This document shows, in pieces, positions 34,135-41,168 of a stretch of 51,036 nucleotides of DNA. Source of the stretch: Archaeoglobus sp. UBA234 (GTDB lineage: Archaea > Halobacteriota > Archaeoglobi > Archaeoglobales > Archaeoglobaceae). The position numbers and the translations under genes were made by a program. The notes beneath the pieces are model-generated. The model ran no database searches and was not told where the DNA came from. It was given only the letters and a program-made list of their open reading frames with translations. The stretch is from the NCBI GenBank assembly GCA_002494625.1, contig DACH01000021.1, positions 1-51,036 on the forward strand, in the 5' to 3' direction. The number at the start of each line of letters is the position of its first letter. The stretch's first letter is position 1.

Positions 34135-35082
34135 ATGTTCGTGTATTCTGATAGCTTCAGAAAAATGGTAATGTCTGCTCTTCTCTACACACTTATTTTT
34201 GCACTTGTTTTTGCTGGCTGCGTTCAGGAGACTCCTCAGTCCAGCTCTAAAACTCTTACTTCTAAGGAAACACCAGTCCCTCATCCAGTACCAACACCAC
34301 CGAATGTTTTGAGTGTAACGACTGATAAGGAATCGTATCTGCCAGGAGAGAATGTGGAAATAAGGATTAACTTCCTTAATAGACTCAGAGAACCTGTTAA
34401 GATATATTATCCGGATGAAGTAAAGATTAAAATGCACAGTACAGTAATTCGGAATTTTCCCATAGCGAAGGAGGAGATAATCTTAAACCCCGGGGAGGAG
34501 CAAACCCATATGATTATCTGGGATCAGAGGGATGATAGAGGGAATCAGGTCACACCAGGAAGATATGATGTGGAAATTTCCAGAGTTCATTTTGAAAGCT
34601 CTGAATGGAACATGACGATTTATCCAAATGGAGCAGTTCTATGGAGATTTCTTATTCAACCCCTACAGGGTGTAAAAGAGGGAACGATTGAGCTAAACGA
34701 GTCCAGAACTGCTAACGGAATAACAGTTGCTCTTCAGCAAATAGAGATGACATCCTCGGAAGCAAGGATTTATGCAGTTGCATACATTTCTGGCTTGAAA
34801 CCAACAGAAGATACATCTGCGCCCGGCACTTCTGTACCTGATACTTCCATACCCGCCCCGCCCTCTACGCCTCCTGACGAAATATGGCCCTGCAGGGCAG
34901 TTTATCGCATTGATAGTGGGGCGGAAAGAGATGCTGGAACGGCAGGCATCAGGGTTATGGAAGAAGGATATGGATTATTATGGGTTATTGATCCGATTCC
35001 AAGTGATGCTGAGGAACTCACATTCACAGTAATAAAAATTGGGAAGTGGGATGGACTCTGGGAATTCAGGGTGAAGCTTTAG
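34135..35082 (+). CDS. Lipoprotein with BsuPI-like beta domain
   Basis: A 315-residue exported lipoprotein. Residues 1-29 are a signal peptide ending in a lipobox (FAGC), followed by a Ser/Thr/Pro linker. About residues 60-155 look like a BsuPI-type beta sandwich (TDKESYLPGENVEIRINFLN, NPGEEQTHMIIWDQRDDRG, TPGRYDVEI). A second domain with a short Pro/Ser/Thr-rich insert (residues about 225-250) completes it. BsuPI domains occur in proteinase inhibitors but also in many unrelated surface proteins, so the role is open. ATG 34165 is an alternative start. A TTTTAATATG box is about 20-25 bases upstream. Confidence 0.65.
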   Translation: MFVYSDSFRKMVMSALLYTLIFALVFAGCVQETPQSSSKTLTSKETPVPHPVPTPPNVLSVTTDKESYLPGENVEIRINFLNRLREPVKIYYPDEVKIKMHSTVIRNFPIAKEEIILNPGEEQTHMIIWDQRDDRGNQVTPGRYDVEISRVHFESSEWNMTIYPNGAVLWRFLIQPLQGVKEGTIELNESRTANGITVALQQIEMTSSEARIYAVAYISGLKPTEDTSAPGTSVPDTSIPAPPSTPPDEIWPCRAVYRIDSGAERDAGTAGIRVMEEGYGLLWVIDPIPSDAEELTFTVIKIGKWDGLWEFRVKL

Positions 35083-35228
35083 CTCTGAAGCTTTGAAATA
35101 AATGCTGGTTTGAGGGAAATTCTGCATGATGCAATAAAGAAAAGGTATGGATAGATACATAAACAAGTATCAGAGAATTGGTAAAAGTAAGGGAAAGTAT
35201 AGACCTTTACCTTACTATCTCCAATTAA

Positions 35229-35798
35229 CTATTTTTTCTTTACTATGGTCAGTTTCCTGAATCCGGAGATTATTTCGATTGGGATGCCCTGAGCTTCAAA
35301 CATGCTTTCAAGAAAAATTTTGAGTATGTTCTGTTCACTTCGAGTCGAGAGGATTATTGTGTAAGCCTCACCATTGGCCTTTACCTTGAACCAGTTTCCA
35401 ATCTCAAAGCTTTTCAGAGTTTCGTATATGTCTTTCAGACCCACTTTTCTGTTCTGGATTCCTCTATTGTACCCTATCTCTCTCACATAGTTGTAAAAAT
35501 CCTCAGTACCTCTTTTGTTTAACTCGTCAAGAATTTTTATCCATAGATCAATATCCACCAGTACATGCTCTTCGCTTTCCAGCATTTCTCCGAATTTTTT
35601 CAGCCTGTCTATATCCAGCGACCTACTTATCTTTTTCAGGTCAAAGTAAGCTTTAATCGCTGATCTTATGGTTTCAGATGCTGTTCTGTCCTCCTCCTTA
35701 GCGAGAAGCTCAACCATTCTCTCAGTTTCGTTATCTAAGGCAATAGAGACCCGGGATACATTTCTACCTCTCCTCATTTTGGTCAATTCATCCGACAC
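35229..35798 (-). CDS. Ribbon-helix-helix regulator with C-terminal sensor-like domain
   Basis: A 189-residue protein. Residues about 14-55 form a CopG-type ribbon-helix-helix: VSRVSIALDNETERMVELL then RTASETIRSAIKAYFDLKK. The C-terminal 130 residues (about 60-189) are an alpha/beta domain ending in IIS(G)FRKLTIVKKK that I do not recognise and that may bind an effector. The GTG at 35798 overlaps the end of the upstream membrane-protein gene; ATG 35777 is an alternative. It closes the TauE operon (37715 to 35229) and may control it through the direct repeats at 37731-37786. Confidence 0.7.
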   Translation of the reverse strand: MSDELTKMRRGRNVSRVSIALDNETERMVELLAKEEDRTASETIRSAIKAYFDLKKISRSLDIDRLKKFGEMLESEEHVLVDIDLWIKILDELNKRGTEDFYNYVREIGYNRGIQNRKVGLKDIYETLKSFEIGNWFKVKANGEAYTIILSTRSEQNILKIFLESMFEAQGIPIEIISGFRKLTIVKKK

Positions 35799-36477
35799 CC
35801 CCTACATTCATTATCAAAGGTCGCAGTATGGCATAGATGAACTCAATTGTTATCACAAACAGTAAAAGTCTCAACGCGCCATGAATTCTTGGAATTGCAA
35901 ACACGAATCCAATCAGCGGCGTCAGTGCCAGTATAGTTGTACCGAGGATTACAGCATTCTCCGGATCGGTTGAGTCTGTGAGGAACCAAGAATATCCATT
36001 CACTTCTATTCCCTTAACATCCTTCCAGAAAATCGTAGCTGGTTCGTTCCATTTTAAGACTTCAAGATTTGGATTATCTCCTGGATTTATTCCAACAAAA
36101 TACAGTGCAGCTGCTACGATAATCACCAAAAGCCCGATGTTGCAGACCGTCCTCATTACATCTCCGAAAATCCGGTTTACAGGATCGATAGTTATCGTTG
36201 CCGGTACCGGCTCCTGCAATGGTGTCAATGCCTCTTTTGCTGGAATTGGTTCCATAACATCAGCCAGTTTGTCAATACTCGGAGTAAGCTCTTTTATTTT
36301 ATCTTTAACGGAGCTTTTAGCTGTTTTTTCTGAAATAGTGTGTTTTGTTGGGAAATGGTCATCTGAAACAGATGCTGAGACGGGTGCTAAAGCCTCTTTC
36401 GTCTCCAGAGGGTCCATAACATCAGCCAGTTCATCAACACTCGGAGCAAGTTCTTTTATTTTATCTTTAAATCCCAT
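35788..36477 (-). CDS. Membrane protein with two N-terminal copies of a 31-residue motif (possibly DUF1634-like)
   Basis: A 229-residue protein. Residues 3-33 and 57-87 are two copies of a motif of the form KDKIKEL-x-PS-x-D-x-LADVM-x-P...KEAL-x-P. Three membrane helices follow (about residues 110-132, 178-200 and 203-222) with a soluble loop between the first two. The C-terminal half vaguely resembles DUF1634, often found beside TauE permeases. The start is ATG 36477, with GAGGTGAT 4 bases upstream. The neighbouring 63-residue gene carries a third copy of the motif. The function is unknown. Confidence 0.6.
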   Translation of the reverse strand: MGFKDKIKELAPSVDELADVMDPLETKEALAPVSASVSDDHFPTKHTISEKTAKSSVKDKIKELTPSIDKLADVMEPIPAKEALTPLQEPVPATITIDPVNRIFGDVMRTVCNIGLLVIIVAAALYFVGINPGDNPNLEVLKWNEPATIFWKDVKGIEVNGYSWFLTDSTDPENAVILGTTILALTPLIGFVFAIPRIHGALRLLLFVITIEFIYAILRPLIMNVGGVG

Positions 36478-36497
36478 ACATATCACCTCAGATTTTT

Positions 36498-36689
36498 TTA
36501 TGAGTAAGAATGCCCATCTCGCAGTAAATTCTGTGTCTTAGCGGTTCCACACCTTTCGTGGAGAGTTCTTACATTAGGCGATGAAAGTGGTGCCAGTGCC
36601 TCTCCCGTATAAGGTGGATCAATAACTTCCATCAGTTCGTCCAAGGTCGGGAATATGCTTTTCACTTTACTGAACAGGTACTCCATCAT
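36498..36689 (-). CDS. 63-residue protein with one copy of the DELxxVxDP..EALAP motif
   Basis: A short protein whose residues about 8-37 (VKSIFPTLDELMEVIDPPYT then GEALAPLSS) match the repeat of the downstream 229-residue protein. The remaining 26 residues are polar and unremarkable. It has a good ribosome site (GAGGTG, 5 bases before an ATGATG), so it is probably translated. It lies between the TauE permease and the 229-residue protein and may be a real small partner or a truncated copy of the latter. Confidence 0.55.
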   Translation of the reverse strand: MMEYLFSKVKSIFPTLDELMEVIDPPYTGEALAPLSSPNVRTLHERCGTAKTQNLLRDGHSYS

Positions 36690-36716
36690 TTTTTCACCTC
36701 ATAACACCTCAACACC

Positions 36717-37715
36717 TCACAACCCGATAATCCCCATACTTGACAGACCCTGAATTATGTTCACAAGTGCTGAGAGTCCGATCAGGCCGATGACAAGGTA
36801 CTTTATGATCTTCGGTTTCGTTCTGACAGCAATCCTCGAGCCTATTCTTGATCCGATGCCTATTCCCAGAACTGTGGGAACAACGACCAAGGGTAATACC
36901 GCCCCGTTGGAGAGATACACCCATAACGATGCTGAATCATTTATTGCGAGAATTATCATGCTCGTAGCTACCGCTGCTTTAAGTGGGACACCCATAATCA
37001 AGTTCAGCACCGGAACATTCGCCCATCCAGCACCGAGTCCAAACATTCCAGCCACAAATCCGACTCCTGCAAAGAAGAGCGCTGCAAGCGGGAGATTACC
37101 CACCCTGTATTCCACGACTCTATGTAGGGTTGGCTCATACCATGCACCCGAAATGTTGAGCATCCTCGAAATCCTGTCGGGTTTCTTGGGTTCCGGATAT
37201 TCAACATTCTTGGATGTGGCTAAGGCTGCGAGCATTATGAACAGAACGAATCCTAAGCTGACCTTCACATAACTTGAACCCTGTGGGAATGCATTTGATA
37301 TCCACAGCCCAAACACACTGCCCATTATTGAGAAAATCGTTGAAACCACCACCAACGGTGCCGCGACCTTGAAGTTTGCCAGTCCTTTTTTTGTGAAATG
37401 TGGTGCAGAGTTCAGAGCTGTGGTTAAGGCTGCTACCAGACCAGCCCCCCTGATGAAGTCAACATGAAACGGCAGTATAGCCATACCCAAACCCACAAAA
37501 ATTACGCCCCCACCAACACCCGACATCGGACCGATTACACCGATAATCAGTGTAAACAGAAAAAGGAATACAACCCATTCCGACCACAGTGGAACACCAA
37601 AAGCACCTCTCTGAAGGAATATCCATGCTAAAATCACTGCAAATAGAATGACAATCGATGTAGCCGTTATAAAAACCTGTTTACTCATTTTAATGCTTTT
37701 GAGTTCTGTAACCAT
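36717..37715 (-). CDS. TauE/SafE-family anion permease
   Basis: A 332-residue membrane protein with about nine helices of the TauE/SafE (COG0730) family, which exports or imports sulfite, sulfoacetate, sulfonate-derived or other organic anions. The two family repeats are seen as GPMSGVGGGVIFVGLGMAI and FGLGAGWANVPVLNLIMGV. It heads a four-gene operon with two motif-repeat proteins and an RHH regulator. The TATA box (AGTTTTATA on the minus strand, about 37742-37750) is about 26 bases from the ATG and lies among phased TCAAAA repeats, so repression by an RHH protein is likely. The substrate is unknown. Confidence 0.85.
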   Translation of the reverse strand: MVTELKSIKMSKQVFITATSIVILFAVILAWIFLQRGAFGVPLWSEWVVFLFLFTLIIGVIGPMSGVGGGVIFVGLGMAILPFHVDFIRGAGLVAALTTALNSAPHFTKKGLANFKVAAPLVVVSTIFSIMGSVFGLWISNAFPQGSSYVKVSLGFVLFIMLAALATSKNVEYPEPKKPDRISRMLNISGAWYEPTLHRVVEYRVGNLPLAALFFAGVGFVAGMFGLGAGWANVPVLNLIMGVPLKAAVATSMIILAINDSASLWVYLSNGAVLPLVVVPTVLGIGIGSRIGSRIAVRTKPKIIKYLVIGLIGLSALVNIIQGLSSMGIIGL

Positions 37716-37730
37716 GTGTGCCGATTTGTG

Positions 37731-37790
37731 TCAAAAAGTATATAAAACTTGCGTTAAGTATCAAAATGTATCAAACAAACTCAAAATCTG
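37731..37790. promoter_or_regulatory. Phased TCAAAA direct repeats over the TauE promoter (putative operator)
   Basis: TCAAAA or TCAAAC begins at 37731, 37761, 37771 and 37781, i.e. at exact multiples of ten bases, in the contexts TCAAAAAGTA, TCAAAATGTA, TCAAACAAAC and TCAAAATCTG. The TauE TATA box sits between the first and second. RHH repressors often bind direct repeats on one helix face, and RHH genes lie on both sides (35229-35798 and 37916-38203). No other feature was recognised in the AT-rich gap 37716-37915 except a TATA-like box for the gene at 37916. Confidence 0.5.
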
Positions 37791-37915
37791 ATAAATTGTA
37801 TAATATAAAGATTGTGTGATGCATTATGATTTAAACAATGTCAATGTCACATAATAAATCATAAAAAAACTACAAAAACCGAAAATTACTTAAATTATAC
37901 TAAATAAGTTATGTT

Positions 37916-38203
37916 ATGGGTAAAAAAGAATCAAATGGAGTACTAAATCTGAGGATTAAAGCCGATGATAAACTGGAAGAGAAATTCATAAAGATTAAAG
38001 AAGAGCTCGGACTCAATTCAAACGCCGAAGTAGTGAGATACCTTATACATAAATACTATAAAGAGCTCGTTGGAAAGGGATCGCTTTTAATCCTCCCCGT
38101 CCCAAAGATTATACCAAAACTGGTTGATTCTATAGGTGTTTCAGCAGAGTTCTCATTTCTGGAAGCGATTGATCTTCTCGCCGGACTCGGTATCAGCTTT
38201 TAG
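37916..38203 (+). CDS. Small ribbon-helix-helix-type protein
   Basis: A 95-residue protein whose first 50 residues fit a ribbon-helix-helix fold (VLNLRIKADDKLEEKFIKIK, then NSNAEVVRYLIHKYYKEL). The C-terminal 40 residues are hydrophobic with several prolines and unassigned. TTAAATTATAC about 25 bases before the ATG gives a leaderless start. It is divergent from the TauE operon across the TCAAAA repeats, so it may be the local autoregulated repressor. Its target is inferred from position only. Confidence 0.65.
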   Translation: MGKKESNGVLNLRIKADDKLEEKFIKIKEELGLNSNAEVVRYLIHKYYKELVGKGSLLILPVPKIIPKLVDSIGVSAEFSFLEAIDLLAGLGISF

Positions 38204-38340
38204 AATCATTCTCTTTTTTGTTGATTCTCCTTCCTTTTATTAATTCATAAGAGAAGCTTTGAAACTTATAAAAATGATACTCAAAAACTTGCAGGTAGAT
38301 CTCAGAACCTTTAAATAGTTTCGTGTACAACACACATAAC

Positions 38341-38553
38341 ATGAAAACGATAACGATATCAGATGATGTTTACGAAAAGCTGGCAAAACTAAAGGGAAAG
38401 AAAAGCTTTAGTGTGATAATAGACGAGCTGATAAAAAAGAATGTTGAAAAGAGAATTGAACTACTTATAGAATCTGCCGAGAAAACAGGGTATGAGGATG
38501 AGCTGGAGAAAATCTCGGAAGAGATAAGAAAAGGCTTCAAGGTGAGAATTTGA
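38341..38553 (+). CDS. vapB: VapB-type antitoxin (DUF217 family)
   Basis: A 70-residue antitoxin. ITISDDVYEKLAKLKGKKSF followed by SVIIDELIKK is the DUF217/VapB pattern of archaea, and the charged C-terminus (EKISEEIRKGFKV) would wrap the toxin. The ATG at 38341 has a TTTAAATAG box about 25 bases upstream (leaderless); a longer reading from 38323 is unlikely. Its stop overlaps the vapC start as TTGA, so the pair is translationally coupled and the complex should repress its own promoter. Confidence 0.85.
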   Translation: MKTITISDDVYEKLAKLKGKKSFSVIIDELIKKNVEKRIELLIESAEKTGYEDELEKISEEIRKGFKVRI

Positions 38554-38963
38554 AGGTAATATTCGACTCATCTTTTCTTATAGAGTTGAAAAAGGGTAAT
38601 GTGGAATCAGTAAAGGCTCTTGAGGAGAGAAAGGATAAATGTGAGGATATTCTGGTTAGCTCGCTAACAGTATATGAGTTACTTACCGGTGCCAAATACA
38701 TATGGAAAAAGCACGGTGACATGAGGGAAATGATAAAAATACAGGAAATGCTGAAATTTTTAACGGAAGTTCCTGTTAATTCGGATACTGTGAAAAGAGC
38801 AGCAAATCTCAGGGCTGAACTGATGATTAGAGGTGAGAGCGTTCCTGATATAGACATTCTGATTGCCTGTGCTGCTGAGAATGCTGAAGTTCTCACGTTT
38901 GATAGGGATTTTGAGTTGCTGAAGGACTTGGGGTTGAAAATTACAATCCTTGGTAGTAAGTGA
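38550..38963 (+). CDS. vapC: VapC-type PIN-domain ribonuclease toxin
   Basis: A 137-residue PIN-domain nuclease. The acidic metal site is present: Asp in VIFDSSFLIEL, Glu in TVYELLTGA, Asp in VPDIDILIACAAE and Asp in LTFDRDFELL. It should cleave a specific RNA, probably tRNA or rRNA, when free of VapB. The start is TTG at 38550, overlapping the vapB stop. All four acidic positions are intact, so it is probably functional. A decayed DNA methylase gene begins immediately after its stop codon. Confidence 0.88.
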   Translation: MKVIFDSSFLIELKKGNVESVKALEERKDKCEDILVSSLTVYELLTGAKYIWKKHGDMREMIKIQEMLKFLTEVPVNSDTVKRAANLRAELMIRGESVPDIDILIACAAENAEVLTFDRDFELLKDLGLKITILGSK

Positions 38964-39140
38964 ATGAGCTTCCGAATAAAACGCTCGTTCATAGAAGAGG
39001 CTTTTCCGGTTAATGGGAGTAAGAAAAGAATCTATGAGGTAGAAGACTGATGTGAGCGTATTTCAACCTCTTAACATCTGGTGGGCAAGGCAACCCTTGC
39101 AACTTCGGGGACAACATCCTACACTGTATTAATTCATCTT
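38964..39140 (+). pseudogene. Decayed 5' end of a COG1743/DUF1156 adenine-specific DNA methylase gene
   Basis: Three short stretches in changing frames match, in order, the conserved N-terminus of DUF1156 methylases: RSFIEEAFPVN (frame of 38964), then SMR-stop-K and LNIWWARQP (39076-39096, next frame), then LATSGTTSYTVLI (from 39096, first frame again). The family reads roughly FPxxEVSxESAREK...STLHIWWARRPLATSRA. At least two frameshifts and a stop break it, and no later part of the protein was recognised. It starts directly after the vapC stop. The remaining bases to 39365 hold nothing I recognise. Confidence 0.6.
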
Positions 39141-39365
39141 CGCCAATTGAGATTTTTACGGACAGTTCAAGAATCTTCAAACCCCCGGAATAGAAATGAA
39201 TTTTTTCCACAGGTAATAAAGTTGAACTCATCAGAATCGTCGGGAAGCATGTTGGTTTCAGAATCTCTTATTCCCGAACATAATTTAGAAACGGATGACA
39301 GCCAAAAAAATGTTGGAGTTAATCTACAGACCACATCTGCAGGTTCCATAACTTGGATTATCTAT

Positions 39366-40874
39366 TCATTCATACCATTCGAGCACCTCAGGATAAAGGT
39401 CGGGGATCACCTCTATTTCATCCTCCTTTGCCAGAGTGGGGAAGGCTATAACCTCTCTCAGTGTCGCTTTGTTGCAAAGAATCATAAAAAGCCTACCAAG
39501 CCCTATCCCGACACCACTGGCTGGTGGCATACCGTATTCCAGTGCCCTCACATAATCTTTATCCATGGGCATAGTTTCAAGACCCTTCTTTTCACTCTTC
39601 TTTCTGAGTTCCTCCTCTTCCCTGAATCTCTTGTACTGTTCTATCGGGTTGTTGAGCTCTGAGAAACCATTTGCCACTTCCATGCCTGCTATATAGAGTT
39701 CCATTCTGTCTGCATATCCATCAGCTTTCTTTGCTAAGGGTGAAATATCAGCTGGGAAATGGGTTATGAAGGTCGGATTTACGATTTTATCTTTCACATA
39801 GTAATCAAAGAGCTTCTCGATGACATCACCTCTTCTCTCCTCCTTTATTCCAAGCTCCTCTGCATGCTGGATAAGCTCCTCATCACCCATGTTATCAACA
39901 TCCACGCCACCATACTCTTTTATGGCATCGGTCATTCTCATTCTCTTCCATGGCTTGCTGAAATCGATTGTTCTGCCCTGATACTCAATTTTTGTTGAGC
40001 CTACTGCCTTCTCGACTATACTCTCAAACATCTCTTCAAGAAAGTCCATCAATTCGTTAAGCTCGATATATGCCCAGTAAAATTCAAGCTGGATAAATTC
40101 GGGGTTATGGAGTGGATCTACATCCTCATTTCTGAAACATGGGGCGAACTCGTAAACCCTCTCAAAACCGCCCACAAGCAATCTTTTGAGGTAAAGTTCT
40201 GGAGCTATCCTGAGATACATCTTCTGCTCCAGAAAATTGTGGTAAGTTTCAAAGGGTCTGGCAAAGGCTCCACCATAAACTGGCTGGAGAATTGGAGTAT
40301 AGACTTCAACAAACTCATTTTCATTGAGGTGGTTTCTGATGAGGTGTAAAACTTTGTTTATCAGAATAAAATTCTTTCTGCTGTCATCATTCATTATGAA
40401 GTCAACATACCTCTGCCTGTATCTGGTTTCAACATCTTCAAGTCCATGCCATTTGTCAGGTAGAGGTCTTAAAGCCTTTGAAAGTACAACCCAGCTTTTG
40501 ACAAGGACACTCACTTCTCCCCTCTTTGTTTTTATTACATTCCCTTCAACGCCCACAATGTCTCCTCTCTCAATAAGTTTCAATTCTTTGAACTCATCAG
40601 TATAGTCTTTCCTGAAAACGAGCTGAATTCTACCTGAGTAGTCTTTCAAATCTGAGAAAATAACCCCACCATGCTTTCTTTTAGACATCAATCTTCCGGC
40701 AATTTTGACTCTAACCTCAGTCTCCTCTCCTGCCTCAAGATTTGAGAATTTTTCTCTTATCTCTTCTGCAGAAGCATTCTTCTCAAATCTCTTTATTTTA
40801 AAGGGGTCTTTTCCCAATTCCCTTAGTTCCTTCAGCCTATCGATGTAATCCTTTACGAGCCTTGGAAGGGTCAT
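39366..40874 (-). CDS. lysS: Class II lysyl-tRNA synthetase
   Basis: A 502-residue synthetase charging tRNA-Lys. An N-terminal OB-fold (about residues 50-160: GRLMSKRKHGGVIFSDLKD) binds the anticodon. The catalytic domain has motif 2 FRNEDVDPLHNPEFIQLEFY and motif 3 GVGIGLGRLFMILCN, with the LysRS-specific RIAPELYLKRLLVGGFERVYE between. Most Euryarchaeota use the unrelated class I LysRS, so this gene may have been acquired from bacteria or duplicate a class I gene elsewhere. CTATTTATG about 25 bases upstream suggests a leaderless message. Confidence 0.88.
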   Translation of the reverse strand: MTLPRLVKDYIDRLKELRELGKDPFKIKRFEKNASAEEIREKFSNLEAGEETEVRVKIAGRLMSKRKHGGVIFSDLKDYSGRIQLVFRKDYTDEFKELKLIERGDIVGVEGNVIKTKRGEVSVLVKSWVVLSKALRPLPDKWHGLEDVETRYRQRYVDFIMNDDSRKNFILINKVLHLIRNHLNENEFVEVYTPILQPVYGGAFARPFETYHNFLEQKMYLRIAPELYLKRLLVGGFERVYEFAPCFRNEDVDPLHNPEFIQLEFYWAYIELNELMDFLEEMFESIVEKAVGSTKIEYQGRTIDFSKPWKRMRMTDAIKEYGGVDVDNMGDEELIQHAEELGIKEERRGDVIEKLFDYYVKDKIVNPTFITHFPADISPLAKKADGYADRMELYIAGMEVANGFSELNNPIEQYKRFREEEELRKKSEKKGLETMPMDKDYVRALEYGMPPASGVGIGLGRLFMILCNKATLREVIAFPTLAKEDEIEVIPDLYPEVLEWYE

Positions 40875-41168
40875 GGAGCAGAATCTTATTCGTTTGCATA
40901 AATAGTTTGCTGGCTACATTAGGTCAAGTTGCATTGAGAGGGAATCTGATAAGTTGTATCAGCGGAATTCCAGCTAAGCTTCATGCGCGTATCACCATCA
41001 TATCAGCAGGATAAACTTGGAAATACGTTCCGCTAATTTCTGATTGAGATCGCTGGTATAGTCAAGCACAATCGAAGCACAATCGATGTACATAACAATA
41101 AAAGAATAATAAAGAGCATTTTTATCGTCTCAGATTATAACTTTAAAAACATATGAACTCCACATTCG
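40875..41168. other. Intergenic region between lysS and rqcH
   Basis: No coding frame or RNA gene is evident. It contains the lysS promoter near 40895-40905 and a perfect tandem duplication of the 11-mer AAGCACAATCG at 41064-41085. Confidence 0.4.

Noticed and set aside
39081..39662. 193-codon plus-strand frame opposite lysS
   Set aside because: Most of it is the antisense of the lysS gene; only its first part overlaps the methylase remnant, where it supplies one of the shifted frames.
41064..41085. Tandem 11-mer repeat AAGCACAATCG
   Set aside because: Only two copies and no context suggesting function; not a CRISPR or integration repeat.
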